Of a DNA stretch of 64,000 nt, positions 1 through 5,893 are shown in pieces. Within the stretch, counting starts at the first letter, position 1, and each line of letters opens with the position of its first letter. Under the pieces are notes generated by a model. The model did not search any database. It was given only the letters and a program-made list of their open reading frames with translations, and was not told the origin of the DNA. This DNA comes from Halorussus salilacus (lineage in GTDB: Archaea; Halobacteriota; Halobacteria; Halobacteriales; Haladaptataceae). Where the stretch lies: assembly GCF_024138125.1 (NCBI RefSeq), contig NZ_CP099993.1, forward strand, positions 2,604,001 through 2,668,000. Reading direction: 5' to 3'. The translations under genes were made by a program, and so were the position numbers.

Positions 1-2
1 AG

Positions 3-173
3 AACGGCGTCGAGTACGAGACCCGGTGGGTCGAGGCGCTTCACTCCGAGCGCGACGAGGTCAAGCGCGTCAGCAACCAGCGGAGCGTCCCGGTGCTCGT
101 CCACGAGGAGGCCGGGGTGACGATGGGAGAGAGCGACAACATCGTCGAGTACGTCGAGACCTCGCTTTCGTGA
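3..173 (+). CDS. Thioredoxin-fold (glutaredoxin/GST N-terminal-like) protein, C-terminal end
   Basis: The window opens inside this gene, and only the last 56 residues are visible before the TGA. They contain RSVPVLV, the loop with the cis-proline that binds thiols in thioredoxin folds, followed by GESDNIVEYVE, the acidic 'ESxxI' segment typical of GST N-terminal and glutaredoxin-like domains. The protein stops directly after this segment, so no helical GST C-terminal domain is attached. That fits the small glutaredoxin-like proteins of haloarchaea. Any CxxC redox centre would lie upstream, outside the window, so redox activity cannot be judged. Confidence 0.75.
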   Translation, partial: NGVEYETRWVEALHSERDEVKRVSNQRSVPVLVHEEAGVTMGESDNIVEYVETSLS

Positions 174-224
174 GTCCCGTCGTTCGGGGCGGGAATTAAG
201 AGGCGTCGGCCGGTAGCCCTCGGC

Positions 225-758
225 ATGAAAATCTACACCGGCCGCGGCGACGAGGGACAGACCGACCTGCGCGACATGTCGCGGGTCTCGAAGGCCAGTC
301 CCCGCATCGAGGCCTACGGCACCGTCGACGAACTCAACGCGCTCGTGGGTCGGATTCGGCCCTGCGGTCACGGCGACATCGACGACCACCTCCGGGAGAC
401 GCAGAACCTCCTCCATGTGGTGCAGGCCGACTTCTCGAACCCCGAGCCCGACGAGGACGACCCCGTGGTCCGCGAGGACCACATCGAGGAGGTCGAGGAG
501 TGGATCGACTCCTACGACGACGAACTCGACCCGCTCGAATCGTTCATCCTGCCGAGCGGGAGCAAGCCCGGGGCCGACCTCCACCACGCCCGCACCGTCT
601 GTCGGCGCGCCGAGCGCCGGGCGGTCGCGCTCGCGAGCGAGGAGGACGTGAACGAGGTCGCGGTGAAGTACTTGAATCGCCTCTCGGACGCGCTATTCGT
701 CTTCGCGCGCGTGGTGAACCAGCGCGAGGGCGTCGTCGAGGAGTCGCCGACGTACTGA
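225..758 (+). CDS. pduO: PduO-type cob(I)alamin adenosyltransferase
   Basis: This 177-residue cytosolic protein transfers the adenosyl group of ATP to cob(I)alamin, the last activation step to coenzyme B12. It has the family's normal length and motifs: KIYTGRGDEGQTDL at the N-terminus (ATP binding), YGTVDELNALVG near residues 31-42, and the arginine-rich RTVCRRAERR near 123-132 followed by YLNRLSDALFVFAR near 149-162. The ATG at 225 starts the conserved part exactly. No other B12 gene lies nearby, so it appears to be a stand-alone salvage enzyme. Assignment rests on motif recognition. Confidence 0.93.
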   Translation: MKIYTGRGDEGQTDLRDMSRVSKASPRIEAYGTVDELNALVGRIRPCGHGDIDDHLRETQNLLHVVQADFSNPEPDEDDPVVREDHIEEVEEWIDSYDDELDPLESFILPSGSKPGADLHHARTVCRRAERRAVALASEEDVNEVAVKYLNRLSDALFVFARVVNQREGVVEESPTY

Positions 759-803
759 GGACCGATACGTTAATCCTCCCCCGGTGGCTTGGTACGTGTA
801 AGC

Positions 804-1355
804 ATGCGGATACGCGAGTGGCAGGACATCGTCGAGGACGTGGTGGAGACCGACACCGACCCCGACGACTGGCGCGCGGTCGGCGGCACCAGAGCGGGCG
901 GCGTCGGCGAGGACCTCTATCTGGGTCATCCGCACGCTGGCGTGTACCTGCTCAAGACCTACGCCAAGAACCCCTACGAGGTCAAGGGGGTCGGCGCGCG
1001 GGTCGCGCGAAAACTCGACGACGAGATCGGGTCGTTCCTCCCCGAGGAGGAGACGGGCGGGCGCTTCGCGGTCCAGAGCCCGCCGGAGGACGAGGACGAC
1101 GCCGAGCGGAAGGCCCGCCACGTCGAGGAGGTCGTCAAGGCTCACGCCGACGCGCCGACCACGCCCAACGACTTCTTCGACGACCTGATGGACGCCCTCG
1201 ACAGTCCGGCGTTCGGTCCCATGGAGTTCGACCGGTACGACCGGCCCGACCCCGCCGACGAACTCTCCGCGCGGTTCGACGAGGCCGAGGAACTGCTGAA
1301 CGCCGAACTCGACGACCTCGTCGACGAGGACGACGTGGGCCGCGGGTTCCACTGA
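804..1355 (+). CDS. Conserved haloarchaeal protein, DUF5820-like
   Basis: An acidic 183-residue protein with no membrane segment or signal peptide. The N-terminal half (WQDIVEDVVE, WRAVGGTRAGGVGEDLYLGHP, GVYLLKTYAKNPYEVKGVG) looks like a compact conserved domain; the C-terminal half is rich in Asp and Glu. From memory it resembles the haloarchaeal family DUF5820, whose function is unknown. ATG 804 is preferred over an in-frame TTG at 789 because an AT-rich promoter-like stretch lies about 30 bases before it. A perfect hairpin begins on the first base after the stop codon. Confidence 0.75.
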   Translation: MRIREWQDIVEDVVETDTDPDDWRAVGGTRAGGVGEDLYLGHPHAGVYLLKTYAKNPYEVKGVGARVARKLDDEIGSFLPEEETGGRFAVQSPPEDEDDAERKARHVEEVVKAHADAPTTPNDFFDDLMDALDSPAFGPMEFDRYDRPDPADELSARFDEAEELLNAELDDLVDEDDVGRGFH

Positions 1356-1390
1356 GCCGCCGACCGGGCACGGCGTGCCCGGTCGGCGGC
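1356..1390. repeat. Perfect 16-bp hairpin directly after a stop codon
   Basis: Two 16-base arms (1356-1371 and 1375-1390) are perfect reverse complements around a 3-base loop. The hairpin begins on the base after TGA of the preceding gene. It lacks the T-run of an archaeal terminator, so a role in 3'-end formation or RNA stability is only a guess. It is one of many such palindromes in the window, each with its own sequence. Confidence 0.85.
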
Positions 1391-1404
1391 AGTCGAGCCC
1401 TTAC

Positions 1405-1534
1405 TCGGTCGCCAGCCATCCGGAATCTCGTCGGTCGCCAGCCATCCGGAATCTCGTCGGTCGCCAGCCATCCGGAATCTCGTCGTCGGTACTCCGGAAT
1501 CTCGTCGGTCGCCAGCGTTCCGCTGGCGACCGAC
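1405..1534. repeat. 26-bp tandem repeat ending in a 14-bp hairpin
   Basis: Three identical 26-base units lie at 1405-1430, 1431-1456 and 1457-1482. A shortened fourth follows at 1483-1504, then a fifth that folds back on itself: 1504-1517 is the perfect reverse complement of 1521-1534, with loop TTC. The repeat fills the gap between the DUF5820-like gene and the NTF2-like gene and ends about 35 bases before the next start codon. No open frame of plausible composition runs through it. Confidence 0.85.
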
Positions 1535-1571
1535 GAGTAGGCTTAAGCGGGTCGGCGGTCATCGATTTTCC

Positions 1572-1943
1572 ATGAATCCCACCGAGACCGTCGAGGACTA
1601 CTACGGCGCGCTCCGGCGGGGCGACCCCCTCCCGCCCTACTTCGTCGAGCGCGAGGACGTAGTGAAGTTCGGCGTCGGCGAGCGACTCGCGGGCTACGAC
1701 GCGGTCGCAGAGGGGCTTCGCGACCAGACTCGGACCACCCGCGACTGGCGGGTCGAGAGCCGCAATCTTCGAACGACCGCCCGCGAGTCGGTGGCGTGGT
1801 TCACCGACGACGTGGGGCTTGCGTGGACGCCGGACGACGGCGAGCGGCGGTCGTTCGACACCCGCTGGAGCGGCGCGCTGGAGTCCGACGGCGGCGACTG
1901 GCGCTTCGCGCAGATGCATGTGAGCGCGCCCCGTGAGGTCTGA
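1572..1943 (+). CDS. NTF2-like / SnoaL-fold protein
   Basis: A 123-residue single-domain protein. It begins with an ETVEDYYGALRRGD helix, continues with a region like those enclosing a substrate pocket, and ends with GDWRFAQMHVS, the final strand of the SnoaL/NTF2 cone fold (compare 'WRIVHEHVS' in this superfamily). Family members range from enzymes to small-ligand binders, so the substrate cannot be named. The stop codon lies within a near-duplicate of the start region of the next gene: 1936-1952 and 1968-1984 differ at one base. Confidence 0.7.
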   Translation: MNPTETVEDYYGALRRGDPLPPYFVEREDVVKFGVGERLAGYDAVAEGLRDQTRTTRDWRVESRNLRTTARESVAWFTDDVGLAWTPDDGERRSFDTRWSGALESDGGDWRFAQMHVSAPREV

Positions 1944-1977
1944 CGATGGTCGGGACTCGACGTGAGGAGGTCTGAGG

Positions 1978-2175
1978 ATGGTCGCGCCACCGAACGACGA
2001 GGACAAGCGCGCGGCCGTCGCCCGGCTCAAACTCGGCGGTGTGCTACTGGTCGGCGTGTCGGCCGGGCTCATCGCGGTGTCCGGCGACGGGTCGCCCGTC
2101 GAGATCGGAGTCGCGGTGGTCGTGGGGCTCGCGGTCGGTGCAGCGCTTCTGCTGTACCTGAGTGCGGTTATGTGA
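1978..2175 (+). CDS. Small two-helix membrane protein
   Basis: A 65-residue protein with a charged, probably cytoplasmic N-terminus (MVAPPNDEDKRAAVARLK) and two hydrophobic segments, roughly residues 19-35 and 42-64. It follows the NTF2-like gene by 35 bases on the same strand and may be co-transcribed. I recognise no family. GC-rich codon use and the clean amphiphilic pattern support a real gene, but a protein this short cannot be assigned a role. Confidence 0.6.
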   Translation: MVAPPNDEDKRAAVARLKLGGVLLVGVSAGLIAVSGDGSPVEIGVAVVVGLAVGAALLLYLSAVM

Positions 2176-2199
2176 GTCGCGGCCACGGGGGCGCGTGCG

Positions 2200-3153
2200 C
2201 TACGGTCGCACTCGCGCGAGCCACCGCGACGGCTCGTCGAGTTCGGCGTCTGTCGGGAGGTTCTCCGGGCGGTCCCAGACCGCGCTCGCGCCCTCGATGC
2301 CGCGCTCGGCCGCAACCGCGTCGAAGAACGCCTTGCCGCGCTCGTACTGACGGCGCTTCAGCCCGAGGCCGAGCAGTCGCCGCAGGAGTTTCGACAGGGG
2401 GTTCTGACCCCGGCGACGGGCCTCCATCTTCTCGCGGAGGTCGGCGTACTCGTCGTCGAACGCGCCGTCCATCAGGAGTTCGGCGTAGCCCTCGACCGCG
2501 GTCATGGCGGCGTCGAGGTCGCTGAACGCCTCGCGGTCGAGATGACCGTGCGCCAGCGCCTCGATGCCCTCCTCCATCCGGGATTCGAGGTGCTCGGAGA
2601 GCCACGGGGCCGCGCCGAACTCAGCAGCGTGGGTCACCTCGTGGAACGCTATCCACCGCCGGAAGCGGTCGTAGTCCACGTCGAGCTGGTCGGCGATGCG
2701 CCGGATGTTCGGCCGGACGAAGTAGAGGGCGTGGTCGTCGCCCTCCGCGAGCAGGAGCGGGTCGTACTGCCCGAGGACGTTCTTCGCGAGGACCGACAGC
2801 ATCAGCGACATCGTCCCGGTGTTGATGGTGCGGGCGACCCCCGGCAGGACCGTGGGGCCGTGTTCCTCGATGGGTTCCATCACGCGCCGGAAGGTGTCGA
2901 TGTTGGCGTCGATCCAGTGGTGGCGGTTCTGGACCTCGACGGTTCGGGGCACGTCGAACTCCGTCCCCGAGACCTCGCGGACCCGAGCGCGGGCGTCGCG
3001 GACGTCCGACGCGTAGCCCGCTCGTTCGGATTCGGAGAGTTCGATGGAACCGGGGTCGGTCGCCGCCTTCGCGGATTCGGCGACCGCGTTCCAGTCGATG
3101 GGACCGTCACCCGACGATTCGGCGATGGCCCGAACGCTACGATAGAGATTCAC
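2200..3153 (-). CDS. F420-associated zinc metalloprotease (DUF2342 family)
   Basis: A 317-residue soluble protein with a zincin motif, HEVTH, at residues 171-175 in the context RWIAFHEVTHAAEF. This is the signature of the family annotated as 'coenzyme F420 biosynthesis associated' zinc metalloprotease. Its substrate is unknown, and the link to F420 rests on gene distribution rather than biochemistry. I chose the GTG at 3153 because relatives begin with a similar 'LYRSVRA' sequence. The frame stays open upstream to 3249, but that extension runs into the outermost repeat of the origin-like region and looks non-coding. Confidence 0.85.
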   Translation of the reverse strand: MNLYRSVRAIAESSGDGPIDWNAVAESAKAATDPGSIELSESERAGYASDVRDARARVREVSGTEFDVPRTVEVQNRHHWIDANIDTFRRVMEPIEEHGPTVLPGVARTINTGTMSLMLSVLAKNVLGQYDPLLLAEGDDHALYFVRPNIRRIADQLDVDYDRFRRWIAFHEVTHAAEFGAAPWLSEHLESRMEEGIEALAHGHLDREAFSDLDAAMTAVEGYAELLMDGAFDDEYADLREKMEARRRGQNPLSKLLRRLLGLGLKRRQYERGKAFFDAVAAERGIEGASAVWDRPENLPTDAELDEPSRWLARVRP

Positions 3154-3640
3154 GCCTTCGAGTTGTGTCCGTTCGGACAAAATCCTTCCGCCGATTCGGG
3201 TGGGCGAGTCATCGGCGATTCGGGTCGTCTGCTGGGGGGCACACACCACCGTCGCGTTTGTAAGCGGAGATGTGGGGGTGGTGGGGTTCGTCGAGTCGCT
3301 CGCCGGGGCGAAAATGGGTCTCGTTCGGAGGACACCGGCATCGCGGATGTAAGTGTTCGCGGAACGAAGTGACGAGACTCCATTTAGATATTCATGGATA
3401 AAGCTGATATACGGCCCGATATACCGACTTTTACATTCGCGAAGGTGGTGTGTGTTCAGTATCTAGCTAGGAATATCGTTACAGTCGAGACGACACCGTG
3501 AGTGTGTGGAACTTATAACGCACCGATAACGGAAGGTAACCGAACCGACTCTGCCCTTCGGGAGACACCCGTCCTTCTCTTACAAACGCGACCCGGGTGT
3601 GTCTGTCCGTCTCACTCCACTGCACTACGTCGGATTCTGT

Positions 3641-3700
3641 TTCGAGACATCGAATTCCGCTCCGGGACATCGAATTCCATTCCGAAACATCGAATTCGTC
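3641..3700. repeat. 20-bp degenerate tandem repeat, three units
   Basis: Three 20-base units at 3641-3660, 3661-3680 and 3681-3700 share the core ACATCGAATTC at exactly the same phase. They lie inside the origin-like region between two boxes. Twenty bases is close to two helical turns, which would place bound proteins on the same face of the DNA. No homology to known iterons is claimed. Confidence 0.8.
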
Positions 3701-3823
3701 GCTCCGCTTTTCAAACGCGACCCCGGTGTCTCCCTTCGCTCGAACCGACCGCGACGTGCCCTCTCACTCGGAACCCCACTGTACTCGTTACATCCGCGAC
3801 CGTGGTGTCTGCGTCTTCTCGCG

Positions 3824-3994
3824 TCCCTCTCCTTCTCCTCTCCCCCTCCTCTCCTTCTCCTCTCCCCCTCCTCTCCTTCTCCTCTCCCCCTCCTCTCCTT
3901 CTCCTCTCCCCCTCCTCTCCTTCTCCTCTCCCCCTCCTCTCCTTCTCCTCTCCCCCTCCTCTCCTTCCCCTCTCCTTCTCCTTCTCTTCCTTTC
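3824..3994. repeat. 171-base uninterrupted pyrimidine tract with a 22-bp tandem repeat
   Basis: From 3824 to 3994 the + strand contains only C and T. Inside it a 22-base unit beginning CCTTCTCCTC recurs perfectly six times (3831-3962) and then decays. The period is not a multiple of three, and the translations are only Ser/Pro/Leu/Phe (or Arg/Glu/Gly on the other strand), so this is not coding. Long mirror-symmetric polypurine/polypyrimidine tracts can adopt triplex (H-DNA) structure. Its position between the origin boxes and the orc gene is notable. Confidence 0.9.
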
Positions 3995-4150
3995 ATCCGA
4001 CTCCGTCCAACACTCGAACGAACGCCACCACCGACGCTTCCGCGACGAAAACATCCGCGAGGGTACTCCACACGTATCAAAAACCCAGACGCCGCGGAAC
4101 GCGGTGTTTCACCGCGTTCGACCCCGAGATACATCCGCGACGTTACCCCC

Positions 4151-4160
4151 TATCTTTATA
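4151..4160 (+). promoter_or_regulatory. TATA-box promoter of orc1/cdc6
   Basis: TATCTTTATA stands out from the GC-rich surroundings about 29-38 bases before the ATG at 4189. An archaeal TATA box sets transcription start about 25 bases downstream, giving a leaderless or nearly leaderless mRNA, which is common in haloarchaea. An origin-box core (ACATCCGCGA at 4131) lies just upstream, so Orc could regulate its own promoter. Confidence 0.65.
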
Positions 4161-4188
4161 TGCGGCAGTGCGAAGGACGGGCCAACAG

Positions 4189-5418
4189 ATGGCTTCCGAC
4201 GAGACGGTCGAACGCGACCCCCTCTTCCGCTACGACGAGCCGATATTCGCCGACGAGGACCTGCTTCGCATCTCTCACCTCCCGGGCCCGAACCGCATCG
4301 TCGGCCGCGACGAGCACATGCAACGCGTTGCCGAGGCCCTGAACCCCGCGATATTCGGTCAGGAACCGACCCACCTCTTCATCTTCGGGAAGACCGGGAC
4401 CGGCAAGTCGCTCATCTCCCGGAGCGTCTCCAAGCGCGTCGAGGACGAGGCCAGCCGCGAGGGCGTGGAGGTCAAGACCGCGTTCATCGACTGCGGCGAG
4501 CAGACCACCGAGGCGTCGGTCATCAAGACCATCGGCCGGGAACTCAACGACCCCGACGAGACGGGCATCACGGTGCCCCAGCGCGGGCTGGGCACCGGCG
4601 ACTACTACGACCGCCTGTGGCGCATCATCGACACCTCCAGCGACGTGACCCTCGTCATCCTCGACGAGATCGACATGCTGGAGGACGACGAGGTCCTCCG
4701 GAAGCTCTCGCGGGCGGGCGAGAACCGCCGCATCACCGACTCGACCATCGGTATCGTCGGCATCTCGAACAAGATCGACTTCCCCGACGAACTCAACGAG
4801 CGCGTCAAGTCGAGCTTCGCCCACGACGAACTCGTCTTCCCGCCCTACGACGCCCACCAGCTGGTCGACATCCTCCAGAACCGCGCCGACGCCTTCAGGG
4901 ACGGCGTGCTCAGCGACGACGCCATCCCCCTCACCGCCGCGCTCGCGGCACAGGAACACGGCGACGCCCGCAAGGCCATCGACATCCTGCGGAACGCGGG
5001 CCGCATCGCGACCAAGCAGGACGACACCGAGGTCACGGAAGAGCACGTCTACGCCGCCAAGGAGAAGACCGAGGCCGACCGCTTCGCGGAACTCATCGAG
5101 GGCGCGCCGACGCAGGCGAAGGCCATCCTGCTCGCGCTCACGTTGCTGACCGAGAACCGCCACGCCGACCAGTTCCCGACCCAGCAGATATACAAGCAGT
5201 ACCAGTCCATCGCCAACGAACTCGACGTGGACCCGCTCTCGGAGCGGCGGGTACAGGAAATCCTGCAGGAGCAGGACTTCCTCAACGTCATCGACTCGGA
5301 GACGAAGGGCCGGGGTCGGGGTCGGGGGGTCCACACCATGCACCGCCTGCTGGAGGACCCCGAAATCGTGAAGAAGGTCCTGAACCGGGATTCGCGGATT
5401 GCGGATTTGGGGATTTGA
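4189..5418 (+). CDS. orc1: Orc1/Cdc6 family replication initiator
   Basis: A 409-residue AAA+ ATPase that binds origin repeats and loads the replicative helicase. Seen: the RIVGRDEHM box near residues 36-43 that opens archaeal Orc proteins, Walker A GKTGTGKS at 67-74, Walker B VILDEID at 156-162, a sensor-1 region (GIVGISNKIDF) and a C-terminal winged-helix DNA-binding domain over about the last 100 residues. Length is normal. The frame is open upstream to 3502 through the pyrimidine tract, but ATG 4189 sits 30 bases after a TATA box and begins the recognisable protein. Its position beside boxed repeats suggests it serves the adjacent origin. Haloarchaea have many paralogs, so which lineage this is cannot be said. 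Confidence 0.93.
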   Translation: MASDETVERDPLFRYDEPIFADEDLLRISHLPGPNRIVGRDEHMQRVAEALNPAIFGQEPTHLFIFGKTGTGKSLISRSVSKRVEDEASREGVEVKTAFIDCGEQTTEASVIKTIGRELNDPDETGITVPQRGLGTGDYYDRLWRIIDTSSDVTLVILDEIDMLEDDEVLRKLSRAGENRRITDSTIGIVGISNKIDFPDELNERVKSSFAHDELVFPPYDAHQLVDILQNRADAFRDGVLSDDAIPLTAALAAQEHGDARKAIDILRNAGRIATKQDDTEVTEEHVYAAKEKTEADRFAELIEGAPTQAKAILLALTLLTENRHADQFPTQQIYKQYQSIANELDVDPLSERRVQEILQEQDFLNVIDSETKGRGRGRGVHTMHRLLEDPEIVKKVLNRDSRIADLGI

Positions 5419-5474
5419 ATTTGTCTGGGGTGAGGAGTGTAGATGTCGAAGAACAGCAGGACGTCGCAGACGTA

Positions 5475-5496
5475 GAAAGCCCCTGCTCGCTCGCTA
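5475..5496 (-). repeat. Fragment of the structured element (3' arm only)
   Basis: On the minus strand this stretch repeats the 3' end of the structured element that follows (GCAGGGGCTTTC and the adjoining GAGCGAGC). It lacks the rest of the fold. It looks like a broken or slipped duplicate located 50 bases from the intact copy. Confidence 0.6.
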
Positions 5497-5528
5497 CGAA
5501 ACCCAACCATTAGTACCAAAATCACTTC

Positions 5529-5647
5529 GAAAGCCCCTGCACGCTCGCGGTCGCTGTGCGGGATATCCGCGGGCGCAGAACTGCGCCCGCGGATAGGGCC
5601 ACGCACAGACGACCACGGCCTTCGGCCGCGAGCGCGCAGGCCCTTTC
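5529..5647 (-). ncRNA. Structured repeat element, copy A
   Basis: Read on the minus strand, the ends pair (5' arm 5627-5647, 3' arm 5529-5549: GAAAG with CTTTC, then a long helix closed by GCTCGCG/CGCGAGC). A middle helix starts GGTCG and ends CGACC. Inside, CCC precedes a TATC...GATA hairpin of 14 bp with a 4-base loop. The same fold with different helix sequences occurs at 31110-31225 and 35077-35191. This indicates selection on structure, as in an RNA or a DNA hairpin element. Here it lies between orc1 and the helicase gene. I know of no named family that matches; transcription is not shown. Confidence 0.7.
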
Positions 5648-5649
5648 AG

Positions 5650-5815
5650 TCCGGCCAACAGCACCGCACCGCGACTGCAGGCCACGTCCTCCCCAACCGA
5701 CTGCGGTCCTCGGTCAGTCGCTCCCTCCGGTCGCGCCTTCCCTGCGGTCCTCATCCCTCGCGCGTGTCGGCGCGGCGCAAACCACGCGCCGCGCCAGCAC
5801 GCGCCGGGCAACTGG
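5650..5815 (+). repeat. Dispersed extragenic repeat, long form, copy 1
   Basis: Related to 33785-33950 and 35262-35395. The shared order is AGCACCGC.CCGCGAC, GGCCAC, CCTCCCCA, CTGCG, then CTCAT/GTCCCTCGCGCG, a hairpin whose stems differ between copies, and GCCAGC.CGCGCCG. In this copy the hairpin arms are GGCGCGGCGC and GCGCCGCGCC around a 6-base loop. Together with copy A of the structured element it fills the 475-base gap between orc1 and the helicase; I see no gene in the gap. Confidence 0.7.
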
Positions 5816-5893
5816 TGAGTACCCTCTCGGGTGTTCAGACGCGGCCTCCGAGACCGAAGGGATTTTTCTACCCGCGGCGGCTACGACTCTCCC

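Larger units (their letters stand above)
3241..4150. other. Candidate replication origin: origin-box-like repeats around an AT-rich core
   Basis: No gene fits here. A ~23-base motif, consensus about TTACA[A/T][A/C]CGCGAcccGGTGTC, occurs inverted at 3241-3264 and 3331-3353 and directly at 3431-3453, 3579-3602, 3709-3732 and 3786-3809. Shorter cores (ACATCCGCGA) lie at 4051 and 4131. Between the inverted and direct copies is the most AT-rich stretch of the neighbourhood (about 3380-3530). Haloarchaeal origins usually sit just upstream of an orc1/cdc6 gene and consist of inverted Orc-binding boxes around an AT-rich unwinding element. All of that is seen here. Function is inferred; the box sequence differs from the best-known haloarchaeal boxes as I remember them. 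Confidence 0.7.

Noticed and set aside
3502-4188. Three long overlapping + frames running through the pyrimidine tract into orc1
   Set aside because: All three frames are open only because the tract has no stop codons in any phase. The products are Ser/Pro/Leu repeats, and the real orc1 start follows a TATA box at 4151-4160.
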